This document shows positions 30,358-40,556 of a DNA stretch of 64,000 bases, one piece after another. Positions within the stretch are counted from its first letter, which is position 1, and each line of letters begins with the position of its first letter. The notes under the pieces were generated by a model. The model was not told the DNA's origin. It saw only the letters and a list, made by a program, of their open reading frames with translations, and made no database searches. The DNA is taken from positions 1 through 64,000 of the forward strand of contig CAOJCG010000001.1 of the NCBI GenBank assembly GCA_948356915.1. The letters run 5' to 3'. Made by a program: the position numbers and the translations under genes. Source of the stretch: an uncultured Clostridiaceae bacterium. GTDB lineage: Bacteria > Bacillota > Clostridia > TANB77 > CAG-508.

Positions 30358-30542
30358 TATTACAAGAATTTTAAATAGTTAATATCTAGTTATTTTACAT
30401 TTTCCAATTATATTTTTTGTATAACATATGAAACATTTAATATATGCCATTTCCTCTTACACTTTTCAATATTATATTTTGTATACCATTACATTAAAAT
30501 TCTATGTTATTAGTAATAAATAGGTCTGTACAAAGCTTAATT
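30358..30542. other. Intergenic region
   Basis: AT-rich, no gene seen. It includes GTATAACATATGAAACATTT and GTATACCATTACAT, repeated spacing elements of unknown role. Confidence 0.3.
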
Positions 30543-31976
30543 CTACTTTATATATAATGATCCTAAATTAATATCTGCCCTATTTGCATTATATCCTGCA
30601 CGATAACAAGCTGGCCTAAGATCATATTGATTGCTAAATGGTCCCCCACGTATTATAAACATCTCTGTATCATTTTTATTATATGCCATTTCTTGTGTCC
30701 ATTCCCATAAATTACCTGCTACATCATATATATGCATCTTTTGTGCTTTATTACTAGAACCTGTTGATAGTAATTTCCAGTATTGTACACCGTTTATAGT
30801 AGTTACCTCATTATTACTATTTGTATTATCTCTCCAAACTGTATTTGAGTTTCTGTCATTCCCTGTTCCAGCATTTACATATGTGTACTTTCCTCTTGCA
30901 TCTGTTATGTTATAATTTGTATAATTTCCCCAATCACTTGAAACTATATTACAATTAGTTTTCTCATTCATTGTTTTTAACATTACATCCCACATTGTAC
31001 CTGTTATTAGTCCAGAATTCACATATTTATTTCTTTCATTATCATTTTTGTACATTCCTTCACTCATTTTTACTGCTGTTTCATAATTTGCATGATAATA
31101 TGGTATTTCATTTGCTTTACTTGTTACCTCTCCATTAGCACTAGTATATTCTAGTACAGTATTATTTTCACATGCTGATGAAAAATCTATCCCTTGTATA
31201 TTACTTGTCCCTGCTTCATATCTTCCTACATAAAATCCACAATATTTTTCTATTTGTGTATTCTCTGCTGAATTTGTAGACGTATCCCAATTTGCATTTG
31301 CAAGTGTTCCATTTTTTTGATTCTCCCCATTCCAATTAGTATTTTTGTTATAGTTTTCTGCCAAACAAGGTATCCATACAAACTGGTTACCTTTTAACTT
31401 TTCAGCATATTCATGTGTCGTTTTATCTAAAGACATATCATTTTCCTTTTTAGTCTCTATGTTATATCCATATCTATCTTCTGCATTGTCTGATATTATT
31501 ACTCCATTTTCAATAGTTCCTCCTACATACCAAAATCCTTTTGGTACTGGTACTGTTTCTCCATTTCCTACTGATATAGCATATACCGTTGCTACTTTTG
31601 TAAGACCTTTTACTTCTTCTGCATTTTTTGTACTAGTATATTTTACTGTCTCTAGTCCCCAACCTTCTTTTAGTGCTACTTGCTTTCCTATCTGTTGTGG
31701 ATTTTCTTTTGTATTTTCAGGCAAATCTTCTATTTCTAATTCTTGATATAGTTCATTTAATTCCTTTTTTTCTTTTTCACTAGCTCCTAAATATTTATCT
31801 CTTGCTTCTTTTGCCTTTGAAAATAGTCCATCTTCTCCTACCCCTATACTTATCATTACTCCTGATAATATTATTAATAATATTATTGTTATAACTAGTG
31901 TAATTAGTGTAATTCCATAGGTTGCTTTTAAATTATTCTTACATTTTAGTTTATTTTTCTTTTCACTCTTGCTCAT
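30543..31976 (-). CDS. Prepilin-like protein with FGE-sulfatase (formylglycine-enzyme) fold
   Basis: 477 residues. The N-terminus 'YGITLITLVITIILLIILSG' is a type IV prepilin-like helix preceded by basic residues and a Gly-cleavage site. It is followed by a stalk and, from about residue 140, a globular domain with 'IYDVAGNLWEWTQEM' and 'IIRGGPFSNQYDLRP', hallmarks of the formylglycine-generating-enzyme/C-type-lectin-like fold. It is probably displayed on the surface and binds rather than catalyses. The whole frame is intact. CGG occurs only out of frame (AAC GGT, ACG GTA). Confidence 0.8.
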   Translation of the reverse strand: MSKSEKKNKLKCKNNLKATYGITLITLVITIILLIILSGVMISIGVGEDGLFSKAKEARDKYLGASEKEKKELNELYQELEIEDLPENTKENPQQIGKQVALKEGWGLETVKYTSTKNAEEVKGLTKVATVYAISVGNGETVPVPKGFWYVGGTIENGVIISDNAEDRYGYNIETKKENDMSLDKTTHEYAEKLKGNQFVWIPCLAENYNKNTNWNGENQKNGTLANANWDTSTNSAENTQIEKYCGFYVGRYEAGTSNIQGIDFSSACENNTVLEYTSANGEVTSKANEIPYYHANYETAVKMSEGMYKNDNERNKYVNSGLITGTMWDVMLKTMNEKTNCNIVSSDWGNYTNYNITDARGKYTYVNAGTGNDRNSNTVWRDNTNSNNEVTTINGVQYWKLLSTGSSNKAQKMHIYDVAGNLWEWTQEMAYNKNDTEMFIIRGGPFSNQYDLRPACYRAGYNANRADINLGSLYIK

Positions 31977-32185
31977 TTTTTCTTCTGTTCCTCCTCATTT
32001 TTATATTCTATCCCTTATCAATAGAATTATTATATTATAGTTTTAAGGTGTTTACAAGTATCTTATTTATATCATTTCTATTAGCCTAATATCTTCTAGA
32101 TAATTATTATTTTTAAAATTATTTTAAGTACTAAACATCTCCTTTCATTCTTCCAAATCTAATATCATTATTATAATATCAAATA

Positions 32186-32230
32186 AAAAAACGTTAGCAT
32201 AGTACATAAGTACTATTGTTAACGTTTTTA
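32186..32230 (-). terminator. Terminator of the HU gene
   Basis: AAAAAACGTTAGCATAGTAC pairs with GTACTATTGTTAACGTTTTT downstream of the stop. Confidence 0.7.
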
Positions 32231-32263
32231 ATATGAATTCATATAATTTATTGAAATCATTAA

Positions 32264-32542
32264 TTATTTTTTATTTACTAAATCTTTTAAAGCTTTTCCT
32301 GCTTTGAATACTGGAGCTTTAGAAGCTGGTATTTTGATTTCTTCTTTAGTTTGTGGGTTTCTTCCTTTTCTAGCTGCTCTTTTTCTTACTTCGAAAGAAC
32401 CGAATCCAACTAGTTGAACTTTATCTCCTTTTGTTAAAGTTTCTGTTACGACTTCAACAAATGCATTTAAAGTTGCTTCAGCATCTTTTTTTGTTGAACC
32501 AGTTTTTGCTGCGATAGCTGCGATTAATTCTGATTTGTTCAT
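32264..32542 (-). CDS. hup: DNA-binding protein HU
   Basis: 92 residues matching HU/IHF from end to end: '[20 protein letters not shown]', '[20 protein letters not shown]' and '[15 protein letters not shown]'. It is an abundant nucleoid dimer. AGGAGGT precedes ATG 32542. Monocistronic. Confidence 0.97.
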   Translation of the reverse strand: MNKSELIAAIAAKTGSTKKDAEATLNAFVEVVTETLTKGDKVQLVGFGSFEVRKRAARKGRNPQTKEEIKIPASKAPVFKAGKALKDLVNKK

Positions 32543-32581
32543 TTAAATTACCTCCTATAGATTTCGTATGTAGATTTCCAT

Positions 32582-32645
32582 ATTCTTAAGAAAGTCATCA
32601 ACGTTAGTTCTTACGTTTCTTTAGAAGATGGTTATGCAAGAATTA
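32582..32645. repeat. Second copy of the TCTTA-GAAAGTCATC motif
   Basis: Located upstream of hup, related to 29190-29250 by shared blocks and a similar hairpin. It may be part of the hup leader on the other strand. Confidence 0.4.
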
Positions 32646-32810
32646 GATTTTCTTATGTCGCTTTGCCACTTAGAAAATTTTATTCTTGTTTTTCATTCTA
32701 CTACTAACATTATTCGCCAATGTTTTTCAAAATCCTTCTTTTTTTTATTATTTTTTTCTTTGAAACCTTTATGGCTGTAAGTTTTTGCCATTTTCATGTT
32801 TCAAATATGG

Positions 32811-34479
32811 CTATTTTACTGCATTTGACGTTTCCTTGTATAACCCTAGTCTTTCTAAGATTTTATACAATTTACCTCCAAATGGAACCATTAAAAGCTC
32901 TTCTTTTGTAAATATTCTTAGTGCTATTAGTGCTAATACATATATTATTACTGCTACTAAGATTGATATTATTGTTACCACTTTTCCTGCATTTATACCA
33001 CCTAATAATAAATACACTGCATATGAACACACTGCCATAACAATTGTTGCTAAAAATGGTTTTACTATAAATTTTGAAAATTTTAAATTTAGTTTCATGT
33101 GTTTTTTTAGTACATAAAAACATATTCCAAATGCTATAGCATGACACATTGCTGTTGCAAATGCTGCTCCTGCTGCTCCAATAGCTGGTATTGGTACTAA
33201 TATTAGGTTTAATACAAATTTAACTACAACTCCTATTGTTAATGCAATTGCAGGCACATATATTTTTCCTAGACCTTGCAACGCTCCATTTACTGTTTGC
33301 TCAAGTACTGTAAATATTATAGTTAAAGCGCTTACTTGGAAAATAAATGCTCCTTCATTTGCATTTGGAAATAATAAGTTTAATATTGGTCCGTGCAAAT
33401 ATCATCATTCCTATCATGCAAGGAAGACCTATTAACATTGTTACTAATAATGAAAACGATACCCTTTTATTGGCTGTTTGCATATCCCCTTTAGTTTTTG
33501 CTGAAGCTATTGCTGGAACTAATGCTGTTGCAAATGCTATATTGAAGGATAATGGAAGTGAAACTAATGTATCTACCTTTCCACTTAAAATACCATATTG
33601 CTTTAAAGCTTCTCCTTCTGTTAGAAAGCTTTGCAGACCTCTTTTAACTGTCATTGAATCTATATTTCTATTTATAGATGTTAATATTGAGCTTAATGAC
33701 ATTGGTATTGAAACCATTAATATACTTTTTACTGTTCCTATAATGCTTTTTGTAGGAAAATTTACAGATGATACTATTTCTTTTCCTAAGTCTGCTCTTC
33801 TTACTTTATAATACATATATAGGTATAAAAAGCTTGCGACTGTTGCTAAAGTTGTAGCTAAATTTGCACCTGCTGCCATTAGTCTTGTATCAACTTTTGA
33901 ACATATTGCAATTACTTCTACTACTAATATTGTAAATATAGTTTTAGCTAGTTGCTCTAAAGTTTGAGAATTAGCTGTAGCTTTCATATTCTCTCTACCA
34001 TTAAAATAACCTCTAAAAACAGAAATTATCGCCACAAAAAATATTGCTGGTGAAAGTGCAACTAAAGTAATTTCAGCCTCTGGTATAGCAAGCCACACTT
34101 TTGATATATAACCTGCTCCAACAAATAATATTAATGTTCCTATTAAACCGATAACAGCAAAGGTCGCAAGTGAAATTTTAAATATTCTATGTGCCCCTCT
34201 ATAATCACCTTTTGCCGTATGCTCTGAAACTAATTTAGAAACTGCATTTGGCACACCTGTTGAAGAAAGTGTTAATAATAGTGCATAAATAGAAAAACCT
34301 GCACTATAAATTGCATTACCCTCATCTCCAAAACCTGGCCTATTAGTTAAATACCATTTATACACCAAACCTAAAAGTTTTATTAAAACCTGTGCCACCA
34401 TAAGTGATAGCACCCCTTGCATAAAGCTCTCCCCTTTTGCACTATGGCTACGCCCTTTACTATGTTTACCTTTTTTCAT
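32811..34479 (-). CDS. SpoVB/MurJ-type polysaccharide flippase, joined through a CGG +1 shift
   Basis: A MOP-superfamily flippase of about 555 residues with around 14 membrane helices, most like the SpoVB/stage V sporulation group that moves lipid-linked wall precursors. The N-terminus has 'FMQGVLSLMVAQVLIKLLGL'. After 'CMIGMMIFA' the frame meets CGG (33391-33393). Skipping C gives Gly363 and 'GPILNLLFPNANEG', continuing to 32811 with the last helices. The unshifted frame stops after about twelve codons in the middle of the protein. A good ribosome binding site (AAGGATGAAGTT) lies upstream. Confidence 0.9.
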
Positions 34480-34635
34480 AACTTCATCCTTTTCTTTTTT
34501 ATTATGTGTTTGTATTAAATTATATTCATATTATTGATATTATTCAAGTATTTTTTTGATTTTTTATAAATTTACGTAAATCCCTTGATTTTTTGCCGAT
34601 TTTATAGGATAATATAGGTGCAATTATTTTAATTA

Positions 34636-36985
34636 TTGAAAGTGGTGAAAGTTTTGAAACTTTTTGATAAATTTTTGAAATTTTTAAAAACGGATAGAAA
34701 CACGTTTTTTACATATATTTTGACTTTACTTTCTGCATACTTTTTTGTAGATAGACTTGTTGAAATTTTATTAATTATATTTAATGGAGTAGGCGTTTCT
34801 TATTGGGGTCCTTTTATGTACACATTTGCCCTTGCATGCCCTGTTTTTGCATTCCTATTCTCTGGTGGCTCAAAGTTTGCTACCTCTAATAGAGTAAAGG
34901 TTAATTTATTCCATTCATATTTTGTAAGTTTGTATGTAATAGGTCTAGCAATGGTCGTTCAATGGGCTAATATGAGTATTTGGTCTGGTTTAATTTCTTT
35001 ACCAGGTTACTCTGTTATAGCTACCGAGTTTCCAGAGTTATTTAGACCTGCCCTATCTGCTATAGCTATTTTCTTACCTTTAACTACAATAAAACCTGTA
35101 TTTGACTTCTTATATAAAAAGGTGGAAGATACAAAACTAATGAGAGAATCTATTGCAGATTATGGTGGTATAAAATTAGGACCAGATAATAAAGAAGGTA
35201 CAGGTCCATATTCTTGCGAAATGTATGTATGTAATGATAAGGAAGTTACTAGAAAATGTATTATTCCAGAAAGTAGTAGGTTTAACCAATTTTTAGTTGT
35301 TGGTCCTTCTGGCTCACGGTAAAACTTCTTTAGTATTTGAACCTTGTATGGCAAGAGACCTAGAAAAGAAATACTTTTTCTATGAAGCTTCTAAAGAAAT
35401 GGGATTTACAGCTTTAAAAACTGGTATTGCAACATTAAATGCACCTTTTAACAACGAATATTTAAATAATAATTTTTCATTAAATATGTTAGTTCCTGTT
35501 CAAGGAAAACAAGGTTTATATGATACATATATGAGAAAAATGATTATTGGAAAGTCTGGTGATAACTACATTTACAAAAACTTAGGTTTAACATCTATTT
35601 CACCTGACTATGAATCTATTGGTCATATGATAGATGTTGCTAAAAATTATAATATAAAATATAACTTAGTAGACCCAAACAATAGCGACTCAATTGGTTT
35701 AAACCCATTTGTACATGATAACCCATTAAAAGCAGCTAGTGTATTTACCCAAGTATTAAAAGGGATGTATCAAGGAACTGTAAATAATGTAGATAAAACA
35801 ACAGTTGAAAATTATGCTATTCAAGCTATTGAAAACATTTGTATATTACTAAAAACTACTTACCCTATAGTATATAAAGATAAAGACTACTTACCAACAT
35901 TAGAAGATGTAGTTAAAATACTTAACAATTTTGATTTAGTAGAAAGCTTATGTCATACTTTAGAATCTGTTCCAGAAATTGCCCAGCAATATAGTGTTCA
36001 ACTTTCTTACTTTAAGAAAAACTTTTACACAGGAGCTCCTGGAAGAGAAAATATGGAAAAATCTGCATTATATGCTTCTTCAATATTTGAAAAGTTAATA
36101 CGTTCTGCAGGTGTAAAAAAGATTATTTGTAACAGAAAAAATAATATAAATTATTCAAAAGCTTTAGCCGAGGGAGAAGTAACATTTGTATGTACAAGAA
36201 GAGGTGACTTAGGGCCTACTGTACACAAAACTTTTGGATTATTCTTTATAATATTAATGCAAAGTAGTGTTCTATCAAGGCCAGGAAATGAAAATACAAG
36301 AGTTCCACATTTCTTGTATATAGATGAATTTCCAGAGTTCATTTCAAAAATAACAGAACCAATATTTACTTTATATAGAAAGTATAGAGTAGGAACAACA
36401 ATTTCAACTCAAACACTTGCACAATTAGGTGCGGTTAGTGATAAATATAAACAAACTATTACTTCTAACTGTATGAATAAAATCATATTTGGTGGTGGAG
36501 ATATATCTGAAAATGAATGGTGGTCTAAAGAATTTGGAAATATACGTCAATGGACTTATTCTCAAAGTTATGATTCAGAAAAAGGAAAATATAGTTCTAA
36601 TGTAACAGGAATAAACTGGGCATGGGTGTCTAAATTTGCACCTGATAAAGTACGTTCTTTGCCATTTAAAAGTTGTTTATTCAAATGGAAAAATAATAAA
36701 GGTATAATAGACCTTTGTGATGGTAAAATTGATTTTATGGAAGCAAAACATAAAGAAAAACATGCTGATAAAAAATATGACTTCGAAAAATTTACAAATG
36801 GCATTGTAGAAGACCCTGAACCAAAAAAGAAAATAAGTGCTACATGGAAAAATGAAACAAAGTTTGATGAAGACGAAAATGGTGATGTAGACCCTATAAA
36901 AATGGATAACGATGATGTTAAGTTTTTATATGATAATGAAGATGCCATAATATTTGATTTAAAAAAAGGTAATCCAAATGGATAA
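34636..36985 (+). CDS. VirD4/TraG-like ATPase, joined through a CGG +1 shift inside the P-loop
   Basis: A membrane-anchored coupling-protein-type ATPase with N-terminal helices over about residues 20-150. The Walker A loop is split: frame 1 ends 'VVGPSGS' and then CGG TAA (35317-35322). Skipping C reads GGT AAA ACT, restoring 'GPSGSGKTSL' at 223-232. Walker B 'LYIDEFPEF' and 'STQTLAQLG' follow in frame 2. The total is about 782 residues. Such proteins pump DNA in conjugation. Here it stands in a chromosomal setting next to a winged-helix protein (37517). The start codon is uncertain (TTG 34636 or a nearby GTG). Confidence 0.92.
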
Positions 36986-36987
36986 AA

Positions 36988-37036
36988 AAAGAAAAAGGAA
37001 AGAATTGGGACGCGTCTAAAACTTTCCTTTTCTTTT
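36988..37036 (+). terminator. Terminator of the TraG-like gene
   Basis: The stem AAAAAAGAAAAAGGAAAG with CTTTCCTTTTCTTTTTT flanks a GC-rich loop. Confidence 0.75.
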
Positions 37037-37053
37037 TTATGTAATTATTGGTT

Positions 37054-37442
37054 ACTCCGTCTTCTTTCTAATTCTTTTTCAAGTTCTTCAGTTGAAATCC
37101 CTGATAAATACATTTCCACATTGCTATTCCTTGTTCTGTAAATGCATATGGCATATATTTTCTATGTTGTCCTCTACTATTACTTTTGTTTAAGGTCACA
37201 AATTGTGACCTTAAACAATTGAATTCATTCTCTGTTAATTGAAAACAAAAATTTTGAGGAAATCTTTCAATATTTCTTTTTACTGCTTGATTAATCTTTT
37301 TCGTTTCATAATTATATAGTAACGCTACATCACTATCTAACATTACTTGTTTTCCTCGAACTTCATAAATCATACTTCTTATCTTTTCTTTATCATATAT
37401 TTCTATATCTTCTTTTGTTTCTATAATCTGATTTTCTTCCAT
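37054..37442 (-). pseudogene. ORF6N-domain protein fragment
   Basis: Residues 14-105 match the ORF6N DNA-binding domain ('VMLDSDVALLYNYETKKINQ', 'NIERFPQNFCFQLTENEF', 'YMPYAFTEQGIAM'). Right after this the family's 'LSSVLRS' part is missing. A different frame then reads 'MYLSGISTEELEKELERRR', ending with an in-frame CGG. It looks like an internal deletion of a phage- or element-derived gene. Confidence 0.65.
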
Positions 37443-37516
37443 AAAAAATACACCTCCAAATAAAATATTTATATTACATTTCTTACTTCATTTTTTGGTG
37501 CATTTATATTATTCTT

Positions 37517-38458
37517 TTAAATTCCTAATAATTTAACTTCAACATCAACTAATTTATATTTATTACTTTCTGGATCCTTTTTGAATTCTACTAGTGTTTT
37601 TGCTAGTGTTTCTTCGTTTTGTCTTAGGTCTGTTGAGAAGTATAATTTTAACTGTGGCAACTCTACTTTATTTACTACTATTGTTTTGAAGGTTTCTGCC
37701 ATGTGTTTTTCGTCTTCACATATGAATATTAGTTGTGGCATTGACATGAAACCTGAGTCTGCTGGTACAAAGTTTCCATAGAAATCTTGATATAATTTCA
37801 TTTTATCTACTAATTTTTTCTCCCAGTCATCTTCTCTTCTTACTACTTCAAATAAGAATTGTATTGCTTTTCCGTTTTTTGTAAGTTTTACGCTTCCTCC
37901 TGTTGCTTTAAATACTTTTCCTGCCATTTTTGCATTTATTGCTGGCTTTGGTACATATGAGTCAAATGCTGATACTTTTCTTAAATATGCTATTATTGTT
38001 TGGTTTCCTGCTAGCCTTTTCTTTATCATTGGTACTGGTTTTGTGTTATCTGTTGGTTGCCATTTGCAATCAACACCTCTTGAATTTAATAAATATTTTC
38101 CCATTTTTTCTAGGCAATATATTCTATAAATTCCTTTTCCTTCTTCTGAACTAAAGTAATATCTTGTTAATATTTTAGATTTTACTAATTGTTCTAATTT
38201 ATTATTTAATTTATCTTGTGAACCTACTTCTACGCCTTTCCACTCTAATAATTGCATTATTTGCCTTGATGTAATAAACTCAAATTCATTTACTAATTCT
38301 AATATTTTAAAATGTAAGTCATTAATATGACCTATATTTATTTTATGGATAATTTGATTCATAGAAACATATCCATCTTTCCCGTCAAATACTTTAATTT
38401 CTCCTTCTCTGATTGCAAATGGTGAAACCACTGCTTTAATTTCATTATCTTTTACCAT
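37517..38458 (-). CDS. Winged-helix DNA-binding protein, replication-relaxation-like
   Basis: 313 residues. A winged-helix region lies at about 45-125 ('ILELVNEFEFITSRQIMQLL', 'KLEQLVKSKILTRYYFSSEE'), followed by an alpha/beta C-terminal half. It resembles MobC-like and replication-relaxation proteins that accompany TraG-type ATPases. Paired here with the VirD4-like gene on the opposite strand. The exact role is unknown. Start ATG 38458 has GGAGG upstream. Confidence 0.6.
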   Translation of the reverse strand: MVKDNEIKAVVSPFAIREGEIKVFDGKDGYVSMNQIIHKINIGHINDLHFKILELVNEFEFITSRQIMQLLEWKGVEVGSQDKLNNKLEQLVKSKILTRYYFSSEEGKGIYRIYCLEKMGKYLLNSRGVDCKWQPTDNTKPVPMIKKRLAGNQTIIAYLRKVSAFDSYVPKPAINAKMAGKVFKATGGSVKLTKNGKAIQFLFEVVRREDDWEKKLVDKMKLYQDFYGNFVPADSGFMSMPQLIFICEDEKHMAETFKTIVVNKVELPQLKLYFSTDLRQNEETLAKTLVEFKKDPESNKYKLVDVEVKLLGI

Positions 38459-38494
38459 TTTTTTACCTCCTCCAAGATAATTATCTTAAATTTT

Positions 38495-39037
38495 TTAAAC
38501 TATAATAAGTTTTACCTTATGCTTTTCTGGTATAATTTTTTTAATATAGACATTTACTGGTTTTCCATATTCCATACCATCTTTATATTCTGCAAGACCT
38601 ACTAAATTAGGTGTAAGTTCTATGAATATACCGTTTTTACATTTTTCAGTTTCACGAACTATACCTTTAACAGTTTCTCCTTCCTCAAACTTTTCAGCGT
38701 TTTCTTCCCATGTTCCTAATAGTTCTTTATATGAAAGGTTTATTTTCTTTAGGTCTCTATCTATATATTTTACCACAACTTTTACATTTTGTCCAATTTT
38801 TAATCTTTCAAATGGAGATTTTATTCTTGCAACCGATAAATCTTCTATATAAATTAGCCCTGTATCCCCCTGTTCTAGCTCTACAAATGCGCCATAATTC
38901 TGTATTCCCTTTACCACTCCATTTACTATTTGACCTACTTTTAGTTTGTCTCCATTCCAACATCTTTTATATGTGCAATCTTCTGAAACCTTTATATCTG
39001 GGTAATTTAAATTTTCTACTTTAATACCATATTTCAA
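38495..39037 (-). CDS. Protein with two S1 RNA-binding domains
   Basis: 180 residues with S1 domains at about 32-105 ('GQIVNGVVKGIQNYGAFVEL') and 118-180 ('GETVKGIVRETEKCKNGIFI'). It should bind RNA, probably at the ribosome or in mRNA turnover, like the small S1 proteins of Firmicutes. Start ATG 39037 has AAGGAG upstream. Confidence 0.8.
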   Translation of the reverse strand: MKYGIKVENLNYPDIKVSEDCTYKRCWNGDKLKVGQIVNGVVKGIQNYGAFVELEQGDTGLIYIEDLSVARIKSPFERLKIGQNVKVVVKYIDRDLKKINLSYKELLGTWEENAEKFEEGETVKGIVRETEKCKNGIFIELTPNLVGLAEYKDGMEYGKPVNVYIKKIIPEKHKVKLIIV

Positions 39038-39212
39038 TTTATAATTCTCCTTTTTCTTTTGTTTAATACTATTATATAAATAAATACTATTATTGTAAAT
39101 AGTTTTTTTATTATTATATATTATATGTTTTGTTAAAATTTAATAAATTTACATTTTTTTGTTGACAAAACTATATTTCTCTATTATAATAATAATTGTC
39201 TTTTATAGATAT

Positions 39213-39289
39213 GGCGACGTAGCTCAGTTGGCTAGAGCATCCGGTTCATACCCGGCAGGTCGTAGGTTCAAGTCCCACCGTCGCTACCA
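39213..39289 (+). tRNA. tRNA-Met (CAT), with encoded CCA
   Basis: A full cloverleaf: acceptor GGCGACG with CGTCGCT, D arm GCTCAGTTGGCTAGAGC, anticodon loop TTCATAC, T loop GGTTCAAGTCC, 3' CCA. G at position 1 and the stem sequence fit elongator Met. A tRNA-Ile carrying lysidine cannot be excluded. Confidence 0.92.
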
Positions 39290-39298
39290 TTTTTTAAA

Positions 39299-39350
39299 AT
39301 ACTAAACAAGAAAAAGCGTTGCAATTTTGCAACGCTTTTTCTTGTTTAGT
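39299..39350. terminator. Hairpin shared by tRNA-Met and the 39346 gene
   Basis: A perfect inverted repeat ACTAAACAAGAAAAAGCGTT around GCAATTTTGC, followed by T runs on both strands. Confidence 0.85.
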
Positions 39351-39630
39351 ATGGTATTCTTTCTGTTTGCACACGTACGCGTATTTTGTAATCTAATAAG
39401 TTTGCTTCGTATTTCGCAGTTTGCTCTTTTACATAGTAATCTACTATTAAGCTTAGGTCTGAAATAAATGTAATTGATATATACCTTTTACTTGTAAGTA
39501 TCTCAAGCTGTCTTTCAGTGTCATTCGTTTCTTCTAAACCTTTTCCTCTCCGATACTTTTCGTACATTTGTCCTACAACATCTGCCACTTGTGAAAGTAC
39601 TTTTTGATATGCATCATTTTCCTTCCCCAT
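39346..39630 (-). CDS. Small protein, possibly foreign, unshifted CGG
   Basis: 94 residues, mixed helical and strand, no recognised family. Codon 27 is CGG (39550-39552) in 'EKYRRGKG'. The +1 reading stops after 'GEEKV', so only Arg keeps the frame. Codons such as GTACGC and ACACGT are unlike the neighbours. Good ribosome binding site (GTGAGGTA). A stand-alone unit with a hairpin at its end. Confidence 0.5.
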   Translation of the reverse strand: MGKENDAYQKVLSQVADVVGQMYEKYRRGKGLEETNDTERQLEILTSKRYISITFISDLSLIVDYYVKEQTAKYEANLLDYKIRVRVQTERIPY

Positions 39631-39731
39631 AATTATACCTCACTTTCATTTTGTTCAACTATTTGTTATAGTTATTATATTATCATATATTTTGTATAAT
39701 GTCTACAAAATATGCAAAAAAATTGTATTTT

Positions 39732-40556
39732 CTATTTATATTTTACTACTGTACTTCCAACTCCCGCATCTATTTTTATATAATTGTTACCATTTCCATA
39801 TTTAGTATCATTTTGTATCTCTCTAGAATTTATGCTAAAGCTTCCTAAGCCTTTTTTAGCTGATATTTTATAGTCATTTTCATTTCCTATTAAGTTAACT
39901 TCTAGTCTTCCTACTCCGCAATCTATATCAGTATTTCCTATTAGTTTTGCAGTCATTTCAAATTCTCCTACTCCACAATCTAATTCTAAATTATTTAGTA
40001 GTGAGTTCTCTATTTTAACTTTTCCTACTCCACCATTTATTTTTGCTTCTTTTTCTACATTGATATCAGAAATTTTTACACTTCCTGCTCCTAGGTCTAG
40101 ATTTAATTTGTCAGTATAAAGTTTTTCTATTGTTACTTTTCCTGCTCCTGCTTCTATTTTTACATTTGTTAGCTTGCTATTTTCTGGTATATATACTGTA
40201 ATATTGGAATCACTTATATTATTCCTAAAAAGCCTAAACTCTTTTTCTCTTATTTTTAAAATTCCATCTTTATTCTCACATTCAAATTTATCTTCTATAG
40301 TTGTAGCTTCTATCTTAAATTCTGTTCCATGTTTTATGCTCAAATTAGAAAATTTGCATTCTATTTGTATTTGTTCTACTTCTGTATAACTTTCTGAAAA
40401 GTCTATCATATTTTCTGTATTGCTACTTATACTTACTATTCCAGTTACTCCTACCATGCACGCAAATGCTGTAATAATTCCTCCAATTATATTTACTGTC
40501 AAAAAAATTGCAAATGCTATTGCTATATATTTTATTACTTTTTGTCCTTCACTCAT
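39732..40556 (-). CDS. DUF4097-type adhesin-like repeat protein
   Basis: About 274 residues with an N-terminal helix (about 10-38), then short beta repeats with Gly-Val-Gly turns ('VKIEAGAGKVTIE', 'LNLDLGAGSVKIS', 'LELDCGVGEFEMT'). This is the DUF4097 beta-helix found beside LiaF-like proteins in envelope-stress operons. Start ATG 40556 overlaps the stop of the upstream gene by four bases (ATGA), indicating coupled translation. Confidence 0.75.
   Translation of the reverse strand: MSEGQKVIKYIAIAFAIFLTVNIIGGIITAFACMVGVTGIVSISSNTENMIDFSESYTEVEQIQIECKFSNLSIKHGTEFKIEATTIEDKFECENKDGILKIREKEFRLFRNNISDSNITVYIPENSKLTNVKIEAGAGKVTIEKLYTDKLNLDLGAGSVKISDINVEKEAKINGGVGKVKIENSLLNNLELDCGVGEFEMTAKLIGNTDIDCGVGRLEVNLIGNENDYKISAKKGLGSFSINSREIQNDTKYGNGNNYIKIDAGVGSTVVKYK

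Noticed and set aside
37054..37442. ORF6N gene as a CGG shift case
   Set aside because: The frame change precedes the only CGG, and part of the domain is missing, which fits a deletion.
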